From: a virus
Strand: one strand, 5' to 3'
Virus record (IMG/VR): IMGVR_UViG_3300018080_000306
Coordinates: 1-40,678 of that record
DNA length: 40,678 nucleotides
The position numbers and the translations under genes were made by a program. How positions within the stretch are numbered: the first letter of the stretch is position 1; each line of letters begins with the position of its first letter. The notes below the pieces were generated by a model. The model had not been told where the DNA came from. It ran no database searches and saw nothing but the letters and a program-made list of their open reading frames with translations. Of the stretch, positions 21,962 to 29,904 are shown piece after piece.

Positions 21962-22498
21962 TTATGCCTGCGAGTCTCCAACAGAATTCATAGATGCTTC
22001 GACCGCTTCCCTGGCTTCGTCCAGAAATTTCGGATCGATGCTTGTCAGTCGCTCCATCGTTTCCGTCATGAACTGTTCTAGAACCGGATCGGTCATCCGT
22101 TTCACTATAGCCTGCATCGCCTTCTTCTGAACTTTCAGAAGGTTTTTGATTTCTTCCCCGGTCGCTTTCCGCTGATCCGGGGACGGGATAAAATTTATAA
22201 TCTCCTGGATCAGCGCCTGCTGTGCGCTATGCAATGCCTCTCCAAGCATCGCTTCACCGAAATCTTCATCCGTAACCGGTGGACTATGTTTTTCCGCCTG
22301 TGGTTTTATCAACACGAATATGATATCACAAGCGAGTACCGGATCGATAAGCAGATTTGTCAATTGCTTGACGCTGCTGTCGTCAACGCTCATTGTTCCC
22401 AGGAGATCGTAATCCAAAATATCACGGACACGTTTTATCGCCGCGATATTGATTTCGAGTTCCCAATTTCTGCCCTTGTTGTCTATGAACGATTGCAT
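21962..22498 (-). CDS. tail assembly chaperone, G frame
   Basis: 178 residues between the major tail gene and the tape measure gene, the position of G/GT chaperones. The opening FIDNKGRNWELEINIAAIKR and the pattern VRDILDYDLL are shared with many chaperones of this kind. It ends at TAA 21962 while the T frame continues in -1. No canonical X-XXY-YYZ heptamer in the correct phase is evident in the last 100 bases; G-AAA-TTT at about 22037-22043 is the nearest weak candidate. AAGGAG precedes the ATG. Confidence 0.78.
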   Translation of the reverse strand: MQSFIDNKGRNWELEINIAAIKRVRDILDYDLLGTMSVDDSSVKQLTNLLIDPVLACDIIFVLIKPQAEKHSPPVTDEDFGEAMLGEALHSAQQALIQEIINFIPSPDQRKATGEEIKNLLKVQKKAMQAIVKRMTDPVLEQFMTETMERLTSIDPKFLDEAREAVEASMNSVGDSQA

Positions 22499-22526
22499 GG
22501 TGCTTCTCCTTGTTCATGCGTTTCGT

Positions 22527-22558
22527 AAAAAAAGGGGGACGCTTCACGTGCGTCCCCC
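22527..22558 (-). terminator. intrinsic terminator between major tail protein and chaperone genes
   Basis: On the minus strand GGGGGACGC-(7-base loop)-GCGTCCCCC is followed by seven T. Termination after a highly expressed major tail gene lowers output of chaperone and later genes, a common arrangement in siphophages. Confidence 0.88.
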
Positions 22559-22579
22559 TGCGAACGGGTACGTTTCGTT

Positions 22580-22608
22580 GGAACGTCTTATAGCATGGGG
22601 GACGTTCC
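22580..22608 (-). other. second hairpin ahead of the terminator
   Basis: GGAACGTC pairs with GACGTTCC around a 13-base loop, just after the stop of the major tail gene. It has no T-run and may protect the 3' end of the abundant mRNA. Confidence 0.5.
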
Positions 22609-22630
22609 CTACTTAGAAGGGGGTATATTT

Positions 22631-23248
22631 CTATACCTCGTCCGCCGTCGAATCGAAATAAACGAGTGTTCCGCCGAGCGTGTAGTCTTCGACGGTCCGG
22701 CCGATGAATGTATTTCCGCCAGCCGTAAAAGTCGCTTCTTCCGCGACTGCGTCATAATACAAATTTGCCGGCGCTGCCGTTGTCGGCTCTGCGGCGTCGA
22801 TTGCTTCGACTTCATACCAGTACGGCGCAGTATCCGACTGTGTCGGCTTCAGCGTGATATTCGCCGCGATACCCTCTTCCAGGGGTTCGCCACGGGACAG
22901 GTTCGTACAGACGACCGTCGCGCGCAGTCCCTCGCTTCCGGCCTCGTCAATCGGACCATCCATCGCCGCGATTTCGATGCTTTCGTCCTTGAAATAAATG
23001 TTTTTGATCAGCGCAAACGCTGCGTCTTCCGAGATCCACAGGCTCTCGAATTCGACGGTTCCGTCTTTCAGCGTTCCGGCTGTCGCGCGCCAGCCGTTAT
23101 TGTCCCGTGTCGTAACATCCGCTTCGCCCTTCTCCAGGTTGATCGTCAGGTCTTTGACGTTCCCCATCTTTGTCCAGGACGGGGTGCCAGCAGTCCCTTC
23201 ATTGAGGTAGAGACATGCATTCATACCGAGTTTAACTGTGGTTGTCAT
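22631..23248 (-). CDS. major tail (tube) protein
   Basis: 205 residues. The core reads GNVKDLTINLEKGEADVTTR, DNNGWRA, LKDGTVEFESLW, the pattern of TP901-1-like major tail proteins. The central PIDEAGSEGLRATVVCTNLS and EEGIAANITLKPTQSD continue the tube domain. It forms the stacked hexameric rings of the tail. Followed by a strong terminator and preceded by AAAGGA at 8 bases, so high expression is expected. Confidence 0.9.
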   Translation of the reverse strand: MTTTVKLGMNACLYLNEGTAGTPSWTKMGNVKDLTINLEKGEADVTTRDNNGWRATAGTLKDGTVEFESLWISEDAAFALIKNIYFKDESIEIAAMDGPIDEAGSEGLRATVVCTNLSRGEPLEEGIAANITLKPTQSDTAPYWYEVEAIDAAEPTTAAPANLYYDAVAEEATFTAGGNTFIGRTVEDYTLGGTLVYFDSTADEV

Positions 23249-23276
23249 TCTGGTGTCCTTTCGTTATGGAATGATT

Positions 23277-23513
23277 TCAGTTCTTAACTGATTGTAGTAT
23301 GTTGTCCAACTTCGAATCGATGCTGTCGAATTGGTTCTCCAGTCTGTCAACGCGCTGGTTTGTCGCGTTTATTTTTTCCTCATTGACTTCGGTCCGGCTC
23401 TTGACAGCCGCAAATGAAATAACGGCCGCGACGAGTATCCCGCCGATTGTAAGGATGGTTCCTATCGGGACGCGAGTTTTCGCCGTGATTGTATTGCGTA
23501 CTGAATCGGTCAT
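23277..23513 (-). CDS. small membrane protein with coiled coil, holin-like
   Basis: 78 residues: short polar N-terminus, one membrane segment at 16-37 (PIGTILTIGGILVAAVISFA), then a heptad-rich helix (INATNQRVDRLENQFDSIDS). The architecture recalls small holin or XhlA-type membrane proteins, although in XhlA the order is coiled coil first. The ATG directly follows the TAA of the fibre gene. It might belong to lysis, since no other holin candidate lies in the late block; this is not proven. Confidence 0.55.
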   Translation of the reverse strand: MTDSVRNTITAKTRVPIGTILTIGGILVAAVISFAAVKSRTEVNEEKINATNQRVDRLENQFDSIDSKLDNILQSVKN

Positions 23514-26500
23514 TTATGCATCCCGTCTTGTTAAGAATTTGTATCGGAGACAGATAAAATCGACATGCAATTCACCGTCACCAGAGCCACCAGTCGAATT
23601 ATTCCGGATGATATATGCCGGGAATAAATTCGCTGTGAGACTACTTATAGTAATTTTGGCAACCACCAAATCACCGATGATGAATTTCACTGAATTACTC
23701 AACGGATTTATTACAAACTTTGCGAGTATCCATTCATCGTCAGTTACAGGAATTCCGGTATCCACCACGGCTCCCGTCGTCACTCCACCGATTTCGACTA
23801 CCGCGTGCCACGTTGATTCCTGATCGGCGCGAAGATAGATTCCGTTTGCTATGCTGGATGGGTCTGCATCGTCCATAAAACCAAGATAAATTTGACTTCG
23901 CGCAGAATCGAATCCTTTTACCATCACTTCGGTCGCCATTGCGAGTCTGGAATTTCCGAGCGTTATAAAATCATTGAATGCCGTATCGTAATGAGCGTAT
24001 CGGACATATGCGCGACCGGCTGCTTCGTTGTTATCAACGAGAAGTTTCACAATTCCGAAATGTGTGTCGTCCTGTTCGGTATCGTCCGGGTCACATTCGG
24101 AACCGGTTCCAGTGCAATAAAGACGCCATCCATTTTTGGACCATCCGTTTGTTTCAGTTGCATACATTCCGCCGAAGTCTTCCTCCAGGCACCCTTTATA
24201 CGCGATATCTGGATAATGCAATTCGTCAGCGTCATCGAATTCTGCGAGTTGGCGACAAAGCAATGTTTCACCGTCGATTGAAATCATTTCAATCATTGTT
24301 TTAGAATTCGGCTCAAAATTAATCCATCCAAGCGCTCCGCGTTCAAATGTGTACCCTGGACGGATTGCATAAATATCAGAGCCGCCACCTGTCTCATCGT
24401 ATGTCGCATCGGTAACAAGTGGGTGAATAAAATCAATGTAATCACTGCTATCATTGATTGCGGTAATTTCAAGATTTCCGCAATTCCAAATTTCATTTGT
24501 TGCGCCAGCGATTGTTAAGCGGTCTCCGACTGCATAGGCAGACAGGTCCTCGGAACTTGAAAACGTCAGTCTGCTTGTAGTTCCAGATTGCCAGGCGACT
24601 CCAAAGCCACCGAGTGTTCCGTTATAATTACCAAAAGTAATTTCACGACCTCCGGTTGCGTCTTGCTCAAGAATGAGAAGCAGCCGTTTCCCTATCGGAA
24701 TATTCGTTGGTATGTTCAGATAAGTCATTGCAAGGTCAAGTTCGATTGTCATTATCTCACCATCAGCCGCAATGTCCCAGTCGACCGATGAAGACGCTGC
24801 AAGTTCACCGACAGGATTCGGGACCGTCTTCACATAATTATAAAAGTTCGGTGTCTCTGCAAGAGTTGTATCAGATTTCAAGGATACGTTATCCGAGAAA
24901 ATACTAACGTATAATTCGCCGGTATCTGAATAATCACTCCAGCAGTAGAGCGCATTTTCATTCGGCTGAACAACGGAACCCGGATAGCAGGTAACATACG
25001 CGGCATTTGTTCCGTGAGAAACTTTTGCAAGCGTCCCACTGCACCAACCGAAATGATCGAGGAATATTACCGAACCATTCGTTGCCTCGTTCGTTGTAAA
25101 GAATGCGCTATCTCCTGCAACAATGTCAAGGAGCATTGCGCCCTTTTCAACGACGCCATACATTTTTCCGGAACCCTGATGCCGTATAAATTCCCCGCCG
25201 CCGTAATATTTGCAGGCGTAGCAGCCGTCTTCAAAAACAATTTCACAGTCAGCAGTTGAAGTTGTTTTTGTAACGATTCCGTCGTCTGACGTAGTTGAGA
25301 GATATACATATAAGTTCTTGCCGAACCGAAGTTTTCCGCCTTCAAGAGAAATACCGTAGGCCCCTGTTGAATCTGTCAACTGTAATTGACAACCAGGAAC
25401 CTTATCGAAACGTTGATCGTAACTCCCGGCTGGCGTTACCCAATCAGGGTCATCAACACCGCAGAACAAAATTTCTTTTCCGACAAAATCCCAGTATTCA
25501 TCAATGTCGATTGCGGAGCCAGTTCCGGTATCGACGATGACCTTTGCCTTGTTAATGTATGCCGTATCGCGGATCGCTGTAAGTGCGGTTTCCAATTCGG
25601 AATTCGACGTGACTGTAAACACATCATCGAAATCTTCTTCACCGGTATCGTTCGTTCCCAGAGTTCGGAAAACGATTTCCTCTGTTGATCCAGAGAGTAA
25701 GGATTTATTCATTCGGCTATTCCGGTCATACAAGACCGTAAATGATCCACCGGGTCTTACCGGAGTTCCGGGATACGTATCTGAACGCCATATCCCATTC
25801 CCGGCGGTATCTGCGAACGCGGAGTTTATAACCCTGACGAATACCGAAGGATAGTTAGACTGCCGATGGACAAATGGACCATCTACGTCTGAATTGATAA
25901 CCTCAATGTTGATCCCTTGTAATGCCGTATGACCATCGTTACCTCCAGTCAGGGCAAACAACGAATTTGTTACTCCCGAACCATCGTAAGAACTCTGGAT
26001 AAGTTTTACATTCAGAGTTCCGGTGTAACCAAGATAACATAGTGAACGTGTCGAAGAACTTGCTGTGTTCGTAATATCGCAATTCTGAAAAATAATGTTC
26101 AGAACATTTTCTGGTTCGCCGGTGTTTCCACCACGACATTCGAGTACAGGACTTGCTGTTCCGGCGATTGCAAGATCGAGATTAAAGAACTTAAAAGTGT
26201 GCCCATCTTCTTCGGTATAAAGAAGAAATCCGTTTCCGAGTTCTAATTCGTATCTTGAATTTTCAGGACTACGAATTATTAAATCTTTATCAAGTGCGCC
26301 AGATGGATCGTAATCACCATTCGCAGAAATATTAGCCGTGATTGTAATATCGCCACGAAAACCAGACCGAGCCTGTAAATCATCGAGTGCTGCTTTCAAC
26401 TCGTCTTCGTCAGCGACGGAATAATATGCCGTCTGAATCAAATCATTCAAATCGGCTATCGCCGCTGTATTTGTTGCGACGTCCGCGTGGTCGCTACCGT

Positions 26501-27950
26501 CGCCGGTCCTGTGGCTATTATTACTGGCGACGTCTGCGTGGTCGCTACCGTCTCCCGTTGCGTGAGCATAAGCATCATCGAAATTATCGTGATTATACGA
26601 TGACTCGTGAGAACCAACCGCCGCCGATGCTGATCCGGCCGGGTCTGCGCCCGTCTGTGTATAATCAACAGAATGAGGATTGCTTGACGTATCGGCTCGA
26701 TGATTATTATTACTGGCAACGTCCGCGTGGTCGCTACCGTCGCCGGTCCTGTGTGAAGAGTTCGATGCTATGTCTGCGTGAGCATACGCCGACTCGTGTG
26801 TCGTTATCAATCCGTCTGCATAATCTTTTCTGACTGCTGAATCAATTTGTGTCGGAGTTATTACTCCACGAATTTCACCTGTTCCAGAACCGTCTTGATA
26901 ATTTCCACTCGTAGGCGTGAAACCTACAACTGACGGTAAATTATCACAAGTAATAGAATACCCACTATTCTCAGTAACCGATGCACTCGCATAGAAGGTT
27001 CCTGATCCAACATATATTGTTGCAGAGGATAGCAACGTGACATCTGCGGAAAAGAATATCTGCCCGAACCAAGACGCAATTCTTCCAGCAATATCGGTGA
27101 CCGTCGATCCTGAATATGCTACAATAATTGAGTTCGATATACGTGTGTAACTATCCGAATCACCTGACAGCGACAATGTTTTCCCCGATGGAATTTCCCA
27201 TCTTACACCAGTAATCTCCAAATACCCTTGTGGGAGCGTCGGAGTGGTTTGATTATTAATCAGTGAACCTCTTACGATCACCGCATCCGGTCCACCGACC
27301 GCTATATCGTCGGTGACTATATGCAACCCTCGATCATTAGCATCAAGCGTAAAATCCCAATTCCATTTATTATTTATATCCGCCTGTCCCAGATGCATTA
27401 CGAATGACCGACCATTCGCTATGGACGCCGCTTTAATCGCTACCCAAGCGGCAACGGGAGTTGCGAATGGTGTTTGAGGAGAACCCATCGCTCCCGTGAC
27501 ATCGGAACCATTTTTGTCAACCCACACGTGATTAGCAATATTGATCGTATTCGCTAATATCGCCGCAGTATTCGCCGCAACGTCTGCGTGATCCGATCCG
27601 TCTCCGGTTCTGTGTGAAGAGTTCGACGCTATGTCTGCGTGCGCGTATGCTACATCGTGCGCGCTGACGGCTGCCGCTGCTGTCCCTGCCGGGTCTGCGC
27701 CGACGTCGGCCGCTGTATAATCGCCGGCCTGCGGGACGACCGCTCCGGTCCGTGTATTGAAAGAATCGACGCCGGGCTTATGTCCGGAATCTTTCCACGT
27801 TCCCGTGTCGCTGTCCCAAATCCATACACTGTCGGTATCACCGACAATCGCCCAATCTCCGTCGTCCGCTGTCGGATGTGCGGCTGCGAGTGCTGCTCCG
27901 TCAACGTACCAACCGAGTTTATTCGGGTCCGACATCACTGCGTATGGCAT
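23514..27950 (-). CDS. giant tail fibre / receptor-binding protein
   Basis: 1478 residues. Residues 1-60 (DWAIVGDTDSVWIWDSDTGT) form a carbohydrate-binding or attachment-like repeat domain. The next part, SFNTRTGAVVPQAGDYTAAD and VGADPAGTAAAAVSAH, is a classic phage fibre start. Repeats of the type SSHRTGDGSDHADVA occur at about 107-122, 393-415 and 465-490. Two beta-helix regions follow (about 140-370 and 520-1080), and the last 200 residues look like a concanavalin-type lectin domain (WRLYCTGTGSECDPDDTEQD onward). The usual place for such a gene is after the tape measure; here it precedes the major tail gene. GGAG before the ATG. Confidence 0.85.
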   Translation of the reverse strand: MPYAVMSDPNKLGWYVDGAALAAAHPTADDGDWAIVGDTDSVWIWDSDTGTWKDSGHKPGVDSFNTRTGAVVPQAGDYTAADVGADPAGTAAAAVSAHDVAYAHADIASNSSHRTGDGSDHADVAANTAAILANTINIANHVWVDKNGSDVTGAMGSPQTPFATPVAAWVAIKAASIANGRSFVMHLGQADINNKWNWDFTLDANDRGLHIVTDDIAVGGPDAVIVRGSLINNQTTPTLPQGYLEITGVRWEIPSGKTLSLSGDSDSYTRISNSIIVAYSGSTVTDIAGRIASWFGQIFFSADVTLLSSATIYVGSGTFYASASVTENSGYSITCDNLPSVVGFTPTSGNYQDGSGTGEIRGVITPTQIDSAVRKDYADGLITTHESAYAHADIASNSSHRTGDGSDHADVASNNNHRADTSSNPHSVDYTQTGADPAGSASAAVGSHESSYNHDNFDDAYAHATGDGSDHADVASNNSHRTGDGSDHADVATNTAAIADLNDLIQTAYYSVADEDELKAALDDLQARSGFRGDITITANISANGDYDPSGALDKDLIIRSPENSRYELELGNGFLLYTEEDGHTFKFFNLDLAIAGTASPVLECRGGNTGEPENVLNIIFQNCDITNTASSSTRSLCYLGYTGTLNVKLIQSSYDGSGVTNSLFALTGGNDGHTALQGINIEVINSDVDGPFVHRQSNYPSVFVRVINSAFADTAGNGIWRSDTYPGTPVRPGGSFTVLYDRNSRMNKSLLSGSTEEIVFRTLGTNDTGEEDFDDVFTVTSNSELETALTAIRDTAYINKAKVIVDTGTGSAIDIDEYWDFVGKEILFCGVDDPDWVTPAGSYDQRFDKVPGCQLQLTDSTGAYGISLEGGKLRFGKNLYVYLSTTSDDGIVTKTTSTADCEIVFEDGCYACKYYGGGEFIRHQGSGKMYGVVEKGAMLLDIVAGDSAFFTTNEATNGSVIFLDHFGWCSGTLAKVSHGTNAAYVTCYPGSVVQPNENALYCWSDYSDTGELYVSIFSDNVSLKSDTTLAETPNFYNYVKTVPNPVGELAASSSVDWDIAADGEIMTIELDLAMTYLNIPTNIPIGKRLLLILEQDATGGREITFGNYNGTLGGFGVAWQSGTTSRLTFSSSEDLSAYAVGDRLTIAGATNEIWNCGNLEITAINDSSDYIDFIHPLVTDATYDETGGGSDIYAIRPGYTFERGALGWINFEPNSKTMIEMISIDGETLLCRQLAEFDDADELHYPDIAYKGCLEEDFGGMYATETNGWSKNGWRLYCTGTGSECDPDDTEQDDTHFGIVKLLVDNNEAAGRAYVRYAHYDTAFNDFITLGNSRLAMATEVMVKGFDSARSQIYLGFMDDADPSSIANGIYLRADQESTWHAVVEIGGVTTGAVVDTGIPVTDDEWILAKFVINPLSNSVKFIIGDLVVAKITISSLTANLFPAYIIRNNSTGGSGDGELHVDFICLRYKFLTRRDA
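26476..26753 (-). repeat. imperfect DNA repeats encoding HRTGDGSDHADVA fibre units
   Basis: The unit starting GTCCGCGTGGTCGCTACCGT occurs identically over at least 33 bases at 26481-26513 and 26721-26753, with a diverged copy at 26527-26564 and another outside this span at 27575-27616. Such repeats in fibres allow length change by recombination. Confidence 0.8.
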
Positions 27951-27980
27951 AATTATCTCCGATACTTTTTTTTGATTTAA

Positions 27981-28250
27981 TTACTGCTCAAATCCGCCAG
28001 CATAACCGACAATCGTAATCGTATCGCCGACAGTTCCCTTCATTTGAATTTCCGACAAATCGACGTTTTTGAACGTATGCCATTCGCCGGGCTGCCATGG
28101 AACGTCGTTTCCATCGTCGCCCAAAAAATACACGACCGCCGCGTTCGTCGGCGGACAAGAAATATCCACAGTCCCATGAAGCGAATCAGAATTCAGGGCT
28201 GCATAGGCCGCCGCGACGCTGACTTCCCGCATTATCGTGTTATTCGTCAT
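27981..28250 (-). CDS. small beta-rich virion protein
   Basis: 89 residues, beta-sandwich-like (GTVDISCPPTNAAVVYFLGD, WQPGEWHTFKNVDLSEIQMK). No family recognised. Position between the putative tail terminator and the fibre suggests a capsid or tail decoration protein. AAGGA at 8 bases before the ATG. Confidence 0.55.
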   Translation of the reverse strand: MTNNTIMREVSVAAAYAALNSDSLHGTVDISCPPTNAAVVYFLGDDGNDVPWQPGEWHTFKNVDLSEIQMKGTVGDTITIVGYAGGFEQ

Positions 28251-28261
28251 TGGTTGTTTCC

Positions 28262-28702
28262 TTACGTTCTGAAATAGATATATTGAATATCAATAATACT
28301 TTCAAAATGTCCCTGTTTCCGAAATCCATCATGCATATATATCGGGCTGGCCTGAATTGATATCGGTGTCGCCTTCTGGCCATTGATGACAAAAGCGATC
28401 CCGCCGAGATACTCAATTACATCCTCAATGATTTTAATATTATCATCCAGGGCTGCCTTCGTTTTCTCGATCACCTTCCCGAAAAATATTTTGAAATTAT
28501 AAATCTGTTTATGTTTTCCGCGTGATATTCGTTCATTGTTCTCCAGGGCTATCGGAATAATTTTCGCTTGGAGACTTGATCCGATATCGTCTTCGGAAAT
28601 TTCACGTTCGAGAACGACTTCTGACGAAAATTCAGACGAAAACTGTGCAGTAAGCGTCGTCTGCAAATCATCAGCAAGTGTTATCGTAATCGAATCCGCC
28701 AT
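28262..28702 (-). CDS. putative tail terminator / tail completion protein
   Basis: 146 residues: N-terminal helix (TLADDLQTTLTAQFSSEF), then strands with the pattern KIIPIALENNERISRGKHKQ and a C-terminal GHFESIIDIQYIYF. Size, alpha/beta makeup and place directly after the head-tail connector fit tail terminator proteins, which cap the tail tube. The ATG overlaps the previous TGA (TGATG). Assignment by position and general shape, not by a firm motif. Confidence 0.5.
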   Translation of the reverse strand: MADSITITLADDLQTTLTAQFSSEFSSEVVLEREISEDDIGSSLQAKIIPIALENNERISRGKHKQIYNFKIFFGKVIEKTKAALDDNIKIIEDVIEYLGGIAFVINGQKATPISIQASPIYMHDGFRKQGHFESIIDIQYIYFRT

Positions 28703-29076
28703 CAGTCAATCCGTTTCGTATAAACTCGAAGTCGCTTCCCGTACTTATCCGAATAACGAGATGCTTCCTCGTCCATCGGCATTACCTTGTAGTTGATCGG
28801 GTCTCCATTTATGTCTGTATCTTCGATCACATCCCCCGCTGCAGGTTCGACCTGGATTCCGCCGATAATCAGGTCTTCAGTGAGAATAAGATAGTCGCGG
28901 GATTGCCAGATGCGAACGATGCCGTGTTCGTCAATGAATTGGTGTTCGGTCCGGCCTATAGACGCGGCGACATCTACTGTGTCTGATCCGCGCCTATAGG
29001 TGACCATCCTGGATGCCTGTTCTTTTCGGAATTCGGCATGCCAGTTATTTGCCCATTCCATTACGTCAGACGGCAT
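28702..29076 (-). CDS. head-tail connector (stopper-like) protein
   Basis: 124 residues. MVTYRRGSDTVDVAASIGRT followed by SRDYLILTEDL, VEPAAGDVIEDTDINGD and a basic end is the arrangement seen in head-tail adaptor or stopper proteins of the phage connector group (Y-x-R-G, A-x-x-G-x-T, DYLI, P-x-x-GD). It would seal the portal after packaging. Short, located between the capsid genes and tail terminator. Confidence 0.62.
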   Translation of the reverse strand: MPSDVMEWANNWHAEFRKEQASRMVTYRRGSDTVDVAASIGRTEHQFIDEHGIVRIWQSRDYLILTEDLIIGGIQVEPAAGDVIEDTDINGDPINYKVMPMDEEASRYSDKYGKRLRVYTKRID

Positions 29077-29087
29077 TATGCCTCTCC

Positions 29088-29840
29088 CTATGCGGGAACG
29101 GCATATATGGTGCAGCGTCCGCCCATCGTACCACCGACTTTCGTGACGTCGATGTAAAGCGCTCCGCCAGCCGCGACGGACGCGTTCGCGTCGTCGATAT
29201 TTGCCGCTCGGACAATATCGGTGTCGACCTTGCCGTTCAGGGCCAGAGCGTCACTGATCGCTGATGCGCCGGCCGCCGCCGCACACAACTGGACGGTGTT
29301 CGCGTTCGCGCCGTTCGCCGCCTGGTTTTCGCAGATGAAGTCGATGACGCGAAGCGCTCTCGGCGCGCCGCTTGTCCCGAACACACTGACGTCCCCGTCC
29401 GCGTCAGTGAAATCCTGCTGGATGACCAGAAGATTTCCGGCGCCACCAAGAACCGCTTTCGACTGTTCGGCGGGTTTCTCGATTTTGATTTTGACGGTTG
29501 TCGTCGCCGCATCGTCCGCAGCCGCCTCGATGACGCGACCGAGATACGGGAAATGACCGCCGCCGTCATTATCGACCGCTGCGCCTGTCGCCGCTCCGCC
29601 TTCCGGCGTCGCGCTTGTATCGAGCCAGGCGTCCTGACCGACTGTAAACGCGGTGTCCTGCTCACGAGGAAACTCGTAAGCATTCTGGATCGAGAACGCA
29701 CCTTCATCGCCGGATTCGGTATCGCGCAGCAGCAGGCTGATGCCCTTCCCGAACGTCTTAAGGTAGTTCGCTGTCCGATCCGCCGATACCTCACGATCAA
29801 TAGTGCCGGCTTCCTGAACCGTTCCTTCTGCTTGTGTCAT
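29088..29840 (-). CDS. capsid decoration-type protein (DUF2190-like N-terminus)
   Basis: 250 residues. The first 120 include SADRTANYLKTFGKGISLLL, NAYEFPREQDTAFTVGQDAW and DNDGGGHFPYLGRVIEAAAD, in keeping with DUF2190-type small capsid proteins; the second half is a beta-rich alanine-rich domain (GGALYIDVTKVGGTMGGRCT). Directly after the major capsid gene, where decoration proteins lie. AAAGGA upstream. The domain match is by pattern only. Confidence 0.6.
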   Translation of the reverse strand: MTQAEGTVQEAGTIDREVSADRTANYLKTFGKGISLLLRDTESGDEGAFSIQNAYEFPREQDTAFTVGQDAWLDTSATPEGGAATGAAVDNDGGGHFPYLGRVIEAAADDAATTTVKIKIEKPAEQSKAVLGGAGNLLVIQQDFTDADGDVSVFGTSGAPRALRVIDFICENQAANGANANTVQLCAAAAGASAISDALALNGKVDTDIVRAANIDDANASVAAGGALYIDVTKVGGTMGGRCTIYAVPA

Positions 29841-29904
29841 AACTGATTCCTTTCCTGAAATTCAGAAATTCGTATGTGTTTTTTTCGTCTCCGAAAAACC
29901 GGGT

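Noticed and set aside
22631-23513. Endolysin in the late block
   Set aside because: No lysozyme, amidase or peptidase motif was found in any late gene; the small membrane protein at 23277-23513 alone does not make a lysis cassette.
26476-27616. Possible CRISPR-like repeats
   Set aside because: Spacing is irregular, copies are in frame and encode fibre repeats.
29881-29898. TTTTTCG/CGAAAAA stem after the capsid gene as a terminator
   Set aside because: The stem is nearly all A-T pairs and the decoration gene follows closely, so termination there is doubtful.
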